This document shows positions 39,215-48,270 of a DNA stretch of 64,000 nucleotides, in pieces. The stretch is from Prorocentrum cordatum (lineage: Eukaryota > Sar > Dinophyceae > Prorocentrales > Prorocentraceae). The stretch's first letter is position 1. Every line of letters starts with the position of its first letter. A model generated the notes under the pieces. It did not search any database. It saw only the letters and a list, made by a program, of their open reading frames with translations, and had not been told where the DNA came from. Location: the NCBI GenBank assembly GCA_963575745.1, contig CAUYUJ010019937.1, positions 493,562-557,561 of the forward strand, read 5' to 3'. The translations under genes were made by a program, and so were the position numbers.

Positions 39215-40885
39215 GATGGTTGATGTTGCTGTTTTTCCCAGCCATCCTGTGGTGTCGGGTCCTCGTTTCGAAAAGACGGTGCCCCGCGTTCTCCTCCTTC
39301 CTCCTCCTCCTCCTCCTCCTCCTCTTCCTCCTCCTCCTCCTCCTCCTCTTCCTTCTCCTCCTCCTCATCCTCCTCCTCCTCCTCCTCCTCCTCCTCCTCC
39401 TCCTCCTCCTCCTCCCTCCTCCCCCTCCATGCCTTTGCTCTCCGCATGTCTCTGTTTCGGCACTCCCCTCACACGTTTCGTGGCCCCATAATGGGGTTCC
39501 ACCCAAGGTCCCAGTGGTGCAACCCGCATGGCGCCGCCGGTCCCAGTGGCGCAGCACGCATGGCGCCGCCGCCCCATCTCGGTACACCCCTCACACGTTT
39601 CGTGGCCCCACAGAGAGCTTCACCTAAGGTCCAGTGGCGCAGCCCGCATGGCGGCGCCGCCCCATTTTGGCGCACCCCTCTCACGCTTCGTGGCCCCATA
39701 GGGAGCAGCACGCAAGGTCCCAGTGGCGGAGCCCGCATGGCGCCGCCGCCCCATTTTGGTACACCCCTCACGCACTGCGTGGCCCCACAAGGAGCGCCAT
39801 CTAGGGATCTAGGGTCCCAGTGGCGCAGCCCACATGGAGGCGCCGCCCCATTTTGGCACACCCCTCACACGTTTCGTAGCCCCCATAGGGAGCTCCACCG
39901 AAGGTCCCACTTGCGCGGCCTCCATTGCGGAGCCGCCCCCATGGTGGTACACCCCTCACACGTTTCGTGGCCCCACAGGGAGCCCCACCGAAGGTCCAGT
40001 GGCGCAGCCCGCATGGCGGCGCCGCCCCATTTTGGTACACCTCTCACACGATGCGTGGCCCCATAAGGAGCTCCATCTACGGATTTAAGGTCCCATTGGC
40101 GCAGCCCGCATGGCGGCGCCGCCCTATTTTGGCACACCCCTCACACGTGGTTTGGCCCCATAGGGAGCCCCATCTAGGGTCCCAGTGGCGCTGGCGGCGC
40201 CGCCCCATTTTGGCACACCCCTCGCACGTGTTGTGGCCCCATAGAGAACTCCATCTAGGGACCTAGGGTCCCATTGGCACAGCCCGCATGGCGGCGCCGC
40301 CCTGTTTTGGCACACCCCTCACACGTGGTGTGGCCCCCATAGGGAGCTCCACCGAAGGTCCCACTTGCGCGGCCTCCATGGCGGCGCCGCCCCCATGTTG
40401 GTACACCCCTCACAGGTTTCGTGGCCCCACAGAGAGCTCCACCGAAGGTCCAGTGGCGCAGCCCGCATGGCGGCGCCGCCCCATTTTGGTACACCCCTCA
40501 CACGTTTCGTGGCCCCATAGGGAGCTCCACGCAAGGTCCAAGTGGCGCAGCCCGGATGGCGCCGCCGCCCCATTTTGTTACACCTCTCACACGATGCGTT
40601 GCCCCATAAGGAGCTCCATCTAGAGATTCAAGGTCCCATCGGCACAGCCCGCATGGCGGCGCCGCCTTATTTTGGCACACCCCTCACACGTGGTGTGGCC
40701 CCATAGGGAACCCCATCTAGGGCCCCAGTGGCGCAGCCCGCATGGCGGCGCCGCCCCATTTTGGCACACCCCTCGCACGTGTTGTGGCCCCATAGACAAC
40801 TCCATCTAAGGTCCCAGTGGCGCAGCCCGCATGGCGGCGCCGCCCTATTTTGGCACACCCCTCACACGTTTCGTGGCCCCTCACA
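39215..40885 (+). repeat. 90-bp array with leader (copy 1)
   Basis: The leader (39215-39300, TTTTCCCAGCCATCCTGTGG) and a CTC microsatellite (39296-39420) precede about sixteen ~90-bp units. Unit: ACACCCCTCACACGTTTCG, TGGCCCCATAGGGAGCTCCA, GGTCCCAGTGGCGCAGCCC, GCATGGCGGCGCCGCCCC. Unit starts fall near 39460, 39583, 39670, 39759, 39856, 39947 and onward to 40855. A similar leader plus array lies at 61270-61830. The 60-210 codon frames on both strands come from the unit. Confidence 0.85.
39296..39422. repeat. CTC microsatellite in the array leader
   Basis: CTCCTC units with two CTTCCT interruptions. In the second array locus the equivalent position is a degenerate TCCTCCATCCGCTCC stretch, so expansion is specific to this copy. 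Confidence 0.95.
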
Positions 40886-40975
40886 CGTTTTGGAGCCTTC
40901 TCTCTCGGTCTCGTGGGCTCTCGCCCTGGGCCGCCGGCGGTCCGGCGAGCTGTTCCTTCGGCCGACGTCGCCCAG

Positions 40976-41256
40976 GCGTGATCCTGGACTGCGGCCGCCA
41001 CAAGGTGGGGAACGGCACGAAGGAGGACGACGACTGGTGGTTGGAGCTCTACGCGCTGCTCTCGCGCGCCACACGCCACGAGGACCTCCTGCTCATGCGG
41101 GCGCCGCGCATCGAGTTCTTCATGGCAGGGCCGCCGGAGGGATTGCGGAAGCAGCTGGAGCAGTTTGCTACGCGCACGAAGCGGTGCATGAGGGAGGCGA
41201 CGGCCTTCGCCAGGGAGCTGGGCTTCACCGAGTTTTATCCGCGAGGCTTGATTTGA
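40976..41256 (+). CDS. Terminal exon, probable C-terminus of a superfamily 1 (Pif1/RecD-like) helicase
   Basis: A 93-codon block with strong G/C at third positions follows a pyrimidine-rich acceptor ending CGCCCAG at 40975 and ends in TGA (41254-41256). It reads VILDCGRHKVGNG, then WWLELYALLSRATRHEDLLL, a proline-containing MRAPRIEFFMAGPP segment and an amphipathic helical tail. The hydrophobic strand, acidic stretch and L-x-SRAT word are arranged like helicase motif VI near the C-terminus of SF1 DNA helicases (YVxLSRA). Motif VI contributes the arginine finger for ATP hydrolysis. Upstream motifs I-V are not in this window. The family name is an inference from one motif; that the exon is coding is much surer. 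An array ends about 90 bp upstream. Confidence 0.5.
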
Positions 41257-41320
41257 AAAAACGACCCGCCCGAGCCTCGCCGTCTCCCGACGGTCTGACT
41301 GTTTGGCTTCGCGCCGCGGG

Positions 41321-41553
41321 CAACCCGCGCGCGTCGCTGGGGCCCTCTCGGGGTGACCGGCGCGCGTCGCGGGAATCCCGCGCTGCGCTCTGCCCAGAGC
41401 GCTGCTCGCTCCCGTCGTCTCTCTGCCCGGCGGCCGCAGCCTTGCTTGATATCAGCCAGCCAGCTAGCTCTCTCCGCTCCACGCAGCGGACGGCCCGCGC
41501 GCGTCGCCGGGACCCCTTCGGGGCGACCGGCGCGCGTCGCGGGGGCTCCGCGC
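41321..41553. repeat. ~65-bp direct repeat pair downstream of the helicase-like exon
   Basis: Two copies of CCCGCGCGCGTCGC(T/C)GGG followed by GACCGGCGCGCGTCGCGGG, at about 41326-41385 and 41489-41550. They lie in what would be the 3' flank of the helicase-like gene. Confidence 0.7.
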
Positions 41554-42190
41554 GGCGCCGCGCCCGCAGCCTCGGACACGGGCGTGCAAGGGCAAAGAGA
41601 GAGAAACAAAACGGGAAGGAAGCGGGCACGACCTTCCGGGAGGAGTGCGCCGACATGGGCGTCGACGTTTATGCGCGCAGACTGATTCGCGCGCAGACTC
41701 ATTCACAACCAGACTCACTCGCGTTCAGTCTCTCCAGCGCAGACCCATCGATTTCGCTCGCGTCGCGTGCCCCGCCGCGCATTTCGGCGCGCCCCTCGCA
41801 CCGTTCGTGGCCCCGTAGGGGGCGCGGGCAAATATGAGATTCATGATTGCGGTGTCCACATTTGCGTGTGGTTGGGTCGTTCGCCAGGATATATGTTTTG
41901 TTGCGTTTGCTGTTTCGTTGTCTTTGTCGTGATCCCCCCCCCCGCGCGCCAGAGGACACGCTCGCCCCCCTCTCGCGTAGCCGAGATGCCGAGGCCAGTC
42001 CGTCCGAAGGTCCAAGCAAGGCGCAAACTTGAATCGTCGGAGGTCCGCGCGGAGTTTTTGACTCCCGTCGCCTGGGCGGGGCGCAGTTCGGCGCCGTATT
42101 TTCTGTTTTTCTATACGTCCAGCGCCGCCGTCTCTGGTCGGGGTCCTCTTGGGCCCGGGTCTCTCCTGGCCTTGACCACACGACATCTTA
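41554..42190. other. Unassigned stretch; one 90-bp-array-like word
   Basis: AGACTCATTC/AGACTCACTC short repeats at about 41690-41730, then a single TTTCGGCGCGCCCCTCGCACCGTTCGTGGCCCCGTAGGG unit relic (41785-41823; first words TTTCGGCGCGCCCCTCGC). No gene could be supported. Confidence 0.45.
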
Positions 42191-42192
42191 TA

Positions 42193-42361
42193 CAGGGGGA
42201 GCCCATGTCAAGAGATACCCTTCTTGCCTCCTGGGTGCCTTTCGTTTTTTGTGTGTCGATGGCGCTGCTATGGAAAGCGTGAGTGTCCCACGATGGAAAT
42301 CAATGGGCGCCCTGGGGTCGCATGGTTGGGCTTCTTAGGTTTCTTTTGGTCGATCTCCCTG
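42193..42361. mobile_element. F10 TIR element, copy 2
   Basis: CAGGGGGAGCCCATGTCAAGAGA and TTTCTTTTGGTCGATCTCCCTG are inverted ends, with TA just outside the left (42191-42192). The interior matches copies 1 and 3 through CTTGCCTCCTGGGTGCC and GGCGCCCTGGGG. About 169 bp, non-coding. Confidence 0.7.
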
Positions 42362-42439
42362 CGGTTGCTGCAAACTGCCCCCTGCGGCTGCTGCAACCGC
42401 TGATCCTCTTCCCGTCCCCGGTCGTCCCAAAAAAATTGC

Positions 42440-42535
42440 CGAATGTTCCCGGAGGATTCGGAGGCTTCGGGACCTTGTCCCGATGCCTCCGAAGGCCTTG
42501 CTGGCCTCCCGAAGCCTCCGAAACCTCCTTTCCTC
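42440..42535. repeat. GGAGG(A/C)TTCGGAGGCTTCGG inverted cluster
   Basis: GGAGGATTCGGAGGCTTCGG at the left and CCGAAGCCTCCGAAACCTCC at the right form an inverted pair of about 20 bp around a ~55-bp centre rich in GATGCCTCCGAAGGCC. Possibly the tips of another small foldback. Confidence 0.6.
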
Positions 42536-42542
42536 GGACTGG

Positions 42543-42768
42543 GTATCACTCGGACGTGTGCACTTTCTCGACGGGGATTATTCAGGAGCGTCCTGGATCA
42601 TCCTGCGAAAAAACCACGCACGAAACCGAACAACACACAGGGACTGGCGCCATCGCTGCCACTTCCCTCGCCAGCCTTCGCCGGCGGGGCGGTGTGTACA
42701 CAGATCAGAAAGGGGGAAGAAGGCGGCAACAACACGGCGGAGACGACGGACGTCCGAGCGATGGCCAG
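42543..42768 (+). mobile_element. F3 element, long copy
   Basis: GGGTATCACTCGGACGTGTG at the left and ACGTCCGAGCGATGGCC at the right; the interior retains GGATCATCCTGCGAAAAAACC and CACGCACGAAACCGAAC. About 90 bp of additional sequence (CATCGCTGCCACTTCCC..., GCGGCAACAACACGG) lies before the right end and is not found in other copies. Confidence 0.65.
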
Positions 42769-42889
42769 CGGAAGCCTGATCCTCCGAAAACATCCCGTCT
42801 CCCCTCGCCCATCTCATGCTCCAGAGCTCGAGGAGTCCGGAGGCTCTGGAGGCCTGCAGGGAGACCTCTGGAAGCTTGCAGGGCGGTGG

Positions 42890-43161
42890 ATTGGCATCGC
42901 TCAGACACGTGTGTATATTCTCTCCTCGGCGATGTCCCTCCAGGAGCGTCCCGAATCATCTGGCGCGAACATACGCGCGAAACCGAAGATAGGGGAACGA
43001 CAAATAACATAAACGTGAACAGTTCGGAGGTCCGCGCGGATGTCTTGGATCCGCGCTGGACCCTCCTCCAGGGGGCCCCAGCGCCGACCCGAGAAATCAG
43101 TGCGGAAATCCGTTTCCTCAGAAAAAGAAGCACGGGGAAGGGGCGTCCGAGCGATGGCGAG
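42890..43161 (+). mobile_element. F3 element carrying a nested F4 insertion
   Basis: Left end TTGGCATCGCTCAGACACG, interior GAGCGTCCCGAATCATC and ACGCGCGAAACCGAAGA, then an F4 foldback at 42992-43119, then the F3 right end GGGCGTCCGAGCGATGGCG. The interrupted order shows the F4 insertion postdates this F3 copy. Confidence 0.65.
42992..43119. mobile_element. F4 foldback element, copy 4, nested and internally shortened
   Basis: Starts GGGGAACGACAAATAACATAAAC after a TA (42990-42991), continues GTTCGGAGGTCCGCGCGGAT and GGATCCGCGCTGGACCC, and ends with a shortened right arm AGTGCGGAAATCCG and GTTTCCTC. The palindromic centre is partly deleted. Confidence 0.6.
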
Positions 43162-43389
43162 TTTGGAGGTCTGCAAGGGCGGTGGCCGAACTGGCCCTTC
43201 TGTGCGCTGTGGCTCCCCCCTCGGCCGCTTTTTTGCTGTCGAGGAGGCTCGAGGGTCGAGGTCGCCTGCTATGCCGTTCGCCCCACTGCGGGGCCTCCCC
43301 GCGCTGCTTCTCGCCGCCACGGCAAGAGCCGCCCTCGAGATGTCTTTGGGGGAGCTGGCCCAGACCCCCTCGAGCACTAAAAAAATCAC

Positions 43390-43542
43390 GACGGGAGGTT
43401 TTTCACCATTTTCGGCCTCTGGGGGCCCTTACCGGGCTTCGGGACCGTCCAAAAACGGCTCGGGATGAAAAACCGGTCCCGGGGAAGAGGTCGAAATGTT
43501 CGGGGGTCGACGCGACCAAGAAAAATCATGACGTCGGGGGTC
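43390..43542 (+). mobile_element. F6 dispersed repeat, copy 3
   Basis: CGGCCTCTGGGGGCCCTTACC, GGGCTTCGGGACCGTCC, GGGATGAAAAACCGGTCCC, GGTCGACGCGACCAAG and AATCATGACGTCGGGGGTCTG in the family order. Preceded by a second AAAAAAATCACGACGGGAGG, so both ends carry an AAATCA(C/T)GACG word in direct orientation. Confidence 0.7.
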
Positions 43543-43553
43543 TGGGGAGAAGT

Positions 43554-43726
43554 GACACCAGCACCACCAGGGGGCCACCTCCAGCGAGGAGGTCCACTCA
43601 GGGCTGGGGCTACTCAGGCTGGGGCTACTCAGGGGACGCCTCGAGCGAGAGAGGAGGGAGGCCACACCACCAGGGGGGCCCCTCCCCGGCTCCTCCCGCT
43701 GGTGGGTCCCTGGTGGTGCTGGTGTC
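43554..43726. mobile_element. 173-bp foldback with CACCAGCACCACCAGGG arms
   Basis: GACACCAGCACCACCAGGGGG at the left is mirrored by TCCCTGGTGGTGCTGGTGTC at the right over 20 bp. The interior includes two adjacent copies of GGCTGGGGCTACTCAGG. A single-copy inverted element in this window. Confidence 0.65.
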
Positions 43727-44324
43727 GGCTTTCCATGCTCCTAATCGTGGCCAGGATGCATCCATGGACAGTTTCAATGGTCGATTGTCTGTTTACCAAT
43801 TTGCTCTTCCCCTCGTAACGGTCGTTACCCGGGGATGGGGTGGGGGGGGGGTCGTGCGGGAGGGTAACGGTACCGGCGGCCGCGGAGTGCATTCGCCGGG
43901 TGCGTCCGCGCCACCGGCGTGTCAATCGCTTGTGTGCACCATCCACAGTATGGAGGGTGGGGTCCAGGCCCCCCCCCCCTGGCACGATCGTTAGCGTTAC
44001 CCTTTTGGAGTGAGGTGGGGGTGTTGCCCAGGTAACGAGCGTTACCTTGGGGAGGAATAACAAACGCTCCTGACCACCAGAGCCCCCCGTGGTCGTCTTC
44101 CCCGTCTCCCCCCCGCTCCCTCTGGTCGATGCGTCTGGACACCGATTTTGCCCAAGATGAGCTTTGCCAAGATCGGCGCGAACAGTTCCGGACGTCCGAA
44201 GCTGTAATTTTCCCAGTCCGCGGCCCCAGAGATCATGGACCCTTCCCCGGGGGCAGCTTTTCGTCCGTCATCCCTGTTTGATTGCCCCGGGGCTTGACAA
44301 CGGTCCCCTGTAAGCCAAAGTTGA
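43727..44324. other. Unassigned stretch with GTAACG words in both orientations
   Basis: CGTAACGGTCGTTACCC near 43814 and GTAACGAGCGTTACC near 44033 are short palindromes, and GGGTAACGGTACC lies between them. They may be ends of a ~240-bp TIR element distantly like F7. No coding call can be made. Confidence 0.4.
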
Positions 44325-44495
44325 AGACGCAAGGTCGTGATTTTCTTGAAGCATAACAGACGCAGACCCCAGACGCCATGATTGTTTCCCAACGTGGACC
44401 CCTTTCTCGGCCCTCTTGCCCAGGGACCAGGTTTTCGTCTTGAATCGTTCTTGAACGGGCAAGTTGCCCAGTAAGGGCCCCCAGAGGCCGAAACG
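44325..44495 (-). mobile_element. F6 dispersed repeat, copy 4 (inverted)
   Basis: Reading the minus strand: TTTCGGCCTCTGGGGGCCC, an interruption, TCAAGACGAAAACCTGGTCCC, GAGAAAGGGGTCC, ATCATGGCGTCTGGGGTCTG. Immediately adjacent to an F8 element, only a few bases apart. Confidence 0.6.
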
Positions 44496-44498
44496 TGA

Positions 44499-44683
44499 CT
44501 AGGTGGCGACGTCCAGACCCTAACTACCCCTACCAACCATCGATTCTCTTGAACCGATCGGAGGCGGTAGTACGGTTCGGATTTTGCCACGTGTTCGACG
44601 CATTCCGAACCCTACCCTTGCCGTCCACCGAGTTGCCCGAATCGTGGGTCGGCGAGGGTAGGGTTCGGATGTCGCCGCCGACT
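44499..44683. mobile_element. F8 TIR element, copy 3
   Basis: CTAGGTGGCGACGTCCAGACCC with AACTACCCCTACC at the left, and GAGGGTAGGGTTCGGATGTCGCC at the right. An inner inverted pair (CGGTTCGGATTTTGCC, GCATTCCGAACCCTACCC) repeats the pattern seen in copy 1. Confidence 0.65.
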
Positions 44684-44752
44684 GACGCGAGGGCGTCTGG
44701 GAAGACACCCGCCACAGAGCTGAGCAGCCTGGCCGCGCCCGCCCAGGTCCAG

Positions 44753-44866
44753 GCCCCCTCCCCGACGCGGCTCGCGGTGGGTGACAGGCTGCAGTACCTC
44801 AGCGGCACGCACGCGCTGTGGGTGGACTGCTCCGTGGTGGCCGTGAGGCCCAGCGGAGAGGTGCAG
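44753..44866 (+). CDS. SH3/Tudor-like domain exon of an unknown protein
   Basis: The frame reads LAVGDRLQYLSGTHALWVDCSVVAVRPSGEVQ. The pattern V-G-D-x-h-x-Y-x-S, a few residues, then W-h-x-C-x-h-x-x-h-x-x-x-G is that of small beta-barrel (SH3-like/Tudor-like) repeats common in dinoflagellate proteins. GC3 bias is strong. Acceptor AG is at 44746 (CGCCCGCCCAG) or 44752. The reading frame stays open until CAG|GCGAGA at 44867, a GC-type 5' splice site; a GT alternative lies at 44861. The rest of the gene is not visible. Domain class is inferred from pattern only. Confidence 0.5.
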
Positions 44867-45059
44867 GCGAGACCGGGGCGGGCGTCCATTGAAGGGGGCG
44901 CGATCGTCCGCCACAGAGAAGTCAAGCAGACACCCTGCCACTGGGCCTTATGGGAGGGCGGCGGTGTATCAATTACCACTGAGAGCCAGCAACATTCAAC
45001 ACCGACGTCCTCCCTGAAGGTACATGCACAATGTGTCGGAGGATGCTGCTGTGTACACA

Positions 45060-45181
45060 CATATACGCATATCTGCCTAGCAACATGTATATAAATGCGT
45101 ATACATAAATACATATAAGTTTAGATATGAATATACACATGCATAAATTTACATATAGTATATGTGTATATATCGGTGCCA

Positions 45182-45243
<62 letters not shown>

Positions 45244-45315
45244 TATATATATATATGTGCGCCACGGATCTATATATATATATGTGTATATATATATGTA
45301 TATATACATATAACG
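45060..45315. repeat. AT-rich microsatellite region
   Basis: ATACATATA words from 45060, then near-pure TATATA from about 45187 to 45260, and TATATATGTG variants to 45310. The frames rich in Ile/Tyr are artefacts. Confidence 0.9.
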
Positions 45316-45389
45316 GCGCACCGGGTCCGGGGGCCCGGGGCCGGGACCCCGACCGCAAATGTGCACCCCGGGGGGCCCGGAGGCTCGTC

Positions 45390-46760
45390 GGGGCTTGCCG
45401 GAGGCCTCCCCGGTCAGACAAGACGGCCCCAGAAACGCCCAAGACGGCCCAAGAAACTTCCAAGAGGCCTCCAAGAGGGCTCCGAGATGCTGAAGATGGC
45501 CTCCAGACGTCCAAGGACGCCCCCCAAGACGCCCCAAGAAGCCTCCAACATGCGTCCCAAGAGGGCCCCTAGACGCAAAAATTGGCCCATTCCCTTCGTA
45601 AAACGTACATTTTTCACAAAGTTGCCTTTTGGGCTTTCCGACATTACAGGACGGCCCAAGAGGCGCCCAAGACCGCCCCAAGACGGGCCAAGAAGCTCCC
45701 AAGAGTGCCCCAGGACAGCCCAAGAGGGCCCCAAAACGGCCCAAGAGGCGCCCAAGATGGCCCAAGAGGGCCCCAAGACGGGCCCAAGAGGGGGCCCAGA
45801 GGGGGACCACGAACCGCAAGCTCGAGCCTTCCGCCCCAAGAGGCCGCCAGGAGGCCCCCAGGAGGCCCCTCAAGAGGCCCCAGGAGACCCCAGACGTCCA
45901 AGGACGCCCCCAAGAGGCCCCAAGAAGCCTCCAACATGCGTCCCAAGAGGGCCCCTAGACGCAAGAATTGGCCCATTCCCTTCGTAAAACGTACATTTTT
46001 AACAAAGTCGCCTTTTGGGCTTTCCGACGTTACAGGACGGCCCAAGAGGCGCCCAAGACCGCCCCAAGACCGCCCAAGAAGTTCCCAGAGGGCCCCAGGA
46101 CAGCCCAAGAGGGCCCCAAGACGGCCCAAGAGGCGCCCAAGATGGCCCAAGAGGGCCCCAAGACGGGCCCAAGAGGGGGCCCAGAGGGGGACCACGAACC
46201 GCAAGCTCGAGCCTTCCGCCCCAAGAGGCCGCCAGGAGGCCCCCAGGAGGCCCCTCAAGAGGCCCCAGGAGACCCCAGACGTCCAAGGACGCCCCCAAGA
46301 GGCCCCAAGAAGCCTCCAACATGCGTCCCAAGAGGGCCCCTAGACGCAAAAATTGGCCCATTCCCTTCGTAAAACGTACATTTTCAACAAAGTTGTCTTT
46401 TGGGCTTTCCGACGTTACAGGACGGCCCAAGAGGCGCCCAAGACCGCCCCAAGACGGCCCAAGAAGCTTCCAAGAGGGCCCCAGGACAGCCCAAGAGGGC
46501 CCCAAGACGGCCCAAGAGGCGCCCAAGATGGCCCAAGAGGGCCCCAAGACGGGCCCAAGAGGGGGCCCAGAGGGGGACCACGAACCGCAAGCTCGAGCCT
46601 TCCGCCCCAAGAGGCCGCCAGGAGGCCCCAAGGAGGCCCCTCAAGAGGCCCCAGGAGACCCCCAAGAGGCCCAAAGGAGGCCCCGAGAAGCCCCAAATCG
46701 GCCCCCAAAATGCTTCGAACCTGCTTCCAGGAGGCCCCCGACAGGTTCAGAGGCTCCCGA
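45390..46760. repeat. AAGAGGGCCC decamer array in 385-bp higher-order units
   Basis: The base word is CCCAAGAGGC or CCCCAAGACGG. Three higher-order units are marked by ACATGCGTCCCAAGAGGGCC at about 45549, 45934 and 46319 (385-bp spacing). Each contains a non-decamer hinge with TTGGCCCATTCCCTTCGTAA and GGGCTTTCCGACGTTACAGG. 385 is not a multiple of three, so the same DNA is read in successive frames, producing Lys/Arg/Pro-rich frames on plus and Leu/Gly/Trp-rich frames on minus. Similar decamer arrays lie at 23755, 26870 and 56280. Confidence 0.85.
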
Positions 46761-46910
46761 GAAGCTACGTCAAACTCCCAGCGAGCGGCCGGACGAGGCC
46801 CCCCACAAAATCACAAGAGGGTTCCAGTATTTGTATCCTTCAGCGCTCTCTGGCCTTCTTCCCCCTGCCCCCTTCCCTGCGACTTTCGTTGACTCAAGCT
46901 CGCCTCCTAG

Positions 46911-46949
46911 CTAGAACCTAAGCGCGCGCGAAGCGCGCGCGTGGTTCTA

Positions 46950-46950
<1 letters not shown>
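46911..46950. repeat. 40-nt hairpin at the edge of an AT tract
   Basis: CTAGAACC (46911-46918) pairs with GGTTCTAG (46943-46950), and the interior is two GCGCGCGCG runs that pair with each other, giving a nearly perfect stem. A TATATA tract follows directly. It could be the tip of an eroded element or a cruciform-prone site; there is no evidence of a transcript, so terminator function is not claimed. Confidence 0.7.

Positions 46951-47003
<53 letters not shown>
46951..47003. repeat. AT dinucleotide microsatellite
   Basis: About 52 bp of uninterrupted TA repeats directly beside the hairpin. Confidence 0.95.
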
Positions 47004-47006
<3 letters not shown>

Positions 47007-47231
47007 CCAATCATGGGGGGAAGGGCAAGTCCCTTTTTGCCTAGGAGGCACGAAAGGTCCACGCTCTCCCCCACCATGTATTGCCCCCCATGAAGGAACG
47101 CCCGAGCGGGGGACGTGCGCTCTGTGCGGATGCCGGCGGGCATCATAATGACCCTCGCCCGACAGGTCGGGCTTGGTAGGTTGAAGGAGAGGGGGTCCAG
47201 ACCCTCAGAGAAGGAAAAGGTACCGATAGCG

Positions 47232-47345
47232 CTATCCTTCCCTGCGAGACCGTCAAGGAACGACTCAGGATGAAAAACTGGTCCGGGGGAGAGGGTCGCG
47301 ACTTCGGGGCACCGCGTATTGACAAAAATCAGGGCGTCGCATGCT
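47232..47345 (+). mobile_element. F6 dispersed repeat, copy 5
   Basis: GAGACCGTCAAGGAACGACTC, AGGATGAAAAACTGGTCCGG, GAGAGGGTCGCGACTTCGGGG, TTGACAAAAATCAGGGCGTCG. The left CCTCTGGGGGCC block is missing. Confidence 0.6.
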
Positions 47346-47414
47346 TGGGAGGTCATTGGCAAGATGAAGAGGTACTCATGCCGTTGCCTTTGCTTTGTTT
47401 TTGTTTCCTTTGTG

Positions 47415-47660
47415 GGCCTCCTGGAAGGTTCTCGTCGCCACCGCTGGAGATTCGCTTGGAAAGTCTGGTCAGAACGCACTCCAGGAGAGATCTGGGGAGC
47501 AGCGGTATCCGTAGTTTCCTCGCACACCCTGCACACCACGGCTGCCAGGCCCAAAGGGTGCCTGTGCTCCCTGAGTGTCCCGCCTTGCGCTTCGACGAAG
47601 GACGGTCTCATATTTCGGCAGTCAGGCCCAAAAGGTGCCGGTGATCTTTGGGGATCCCGC
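47415..47660 (+). mobile_element. F12 dispersed repeat copy 2 followed by an ~85-bp duplication
   Basis: TTCTCGTCGCCACCGCTGGAG and CAGAACGCACTCCAGGAGAG match F12 copy 1. Next, GGCCCAAAGGGTGCCTGTG (about 47549) and GGCCCAAAAGGTGCCGGTG (about 47626) head two units of ~80 bp that both contain TCCCGCCT(T/C)GCG. Confidence 0.55.
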
Positions 47661-47789
47661 CTCGCGATTTCGGCTGGGGATCGTTGGAAGAAAATACGTG
47701 TTTGTTTTTGGCCTGTTCGGCGGCTAGTTACGCAGCATCCTTGCGGTAACAATGAGGCGAGAGGCCAGAATCCTTTCCCCCACCTCCCT

Positions 47790-48085
47790 CGGCTGCACGT
47801 GAGGAGGAGTGACCTTTGGTTCACAGCTTTTCGCTCACGGCTTTGATGGGCGCGGGGTGGGGTGGGGGGGGAGGGTGGCCAACCCAAGCGCGCAGGCCCT
47901 ATTGCCGCATCGCATGCATCGATGCAACGTTCGCCAGAATGACTTTTGGTTGACGGCTTTTGGTGGGCGCGGGGTGGGGCCAGGGGGGGTGCAAAACCAA
48001 GCGCGCAGGCCGCTACTGCCGCATCGCATGCAAGATCGGCAGACCGCACACCAAAGGTCACTCGTGCCTCGTCGCTCTTGCGTGG
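47790..48085. mobile_element. F7-related element with a duplicated left half
   Basis: Two successive left halves: GGAGTGACCTTTGGTTCACAG and AGAATGACTTTTGGTTGACGG, each followed by GGCTTTTGGTGGGCGCGGGG-type sequence and CCGCATCGCATGCA. They are followed by one right end, CACACCAAAGGTCACTCGTG with CTCTTGCGTGGGG. This looks like an internal tandem duplication within an F7 element. Confidence 0.6.
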
Positions 48086-48206
48086 GGTCGATTCTCATCC
48101 CGCTCCTTGTCATCTTCCCGTTCTGTGTGGGCGTTTGGCCGGCCTCTTCAGAAGTGCAGCTGTTGCCATGTATGGTCTCCTTCTTCCACGGCCTCCCAGG
48201 TGTGGT

Positions 48207-48270
48207 CAGAGCAGATGAGGTCGGAGGATCGCGCCGCATCGTTGATACATCAAGCAGTGGCGACACGTCC
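48207..48270 (+). mobile_element. F5 foldback element, copy 5, fragment
   Basis: GATGAGGTCGGAGGATCGCGCCGCATCGTTGATACATC corresponds to the left half of F5 (first 19 bases GATGAGGTCGGAGGATCGC). The right half is missing. Confidence 0.5.
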
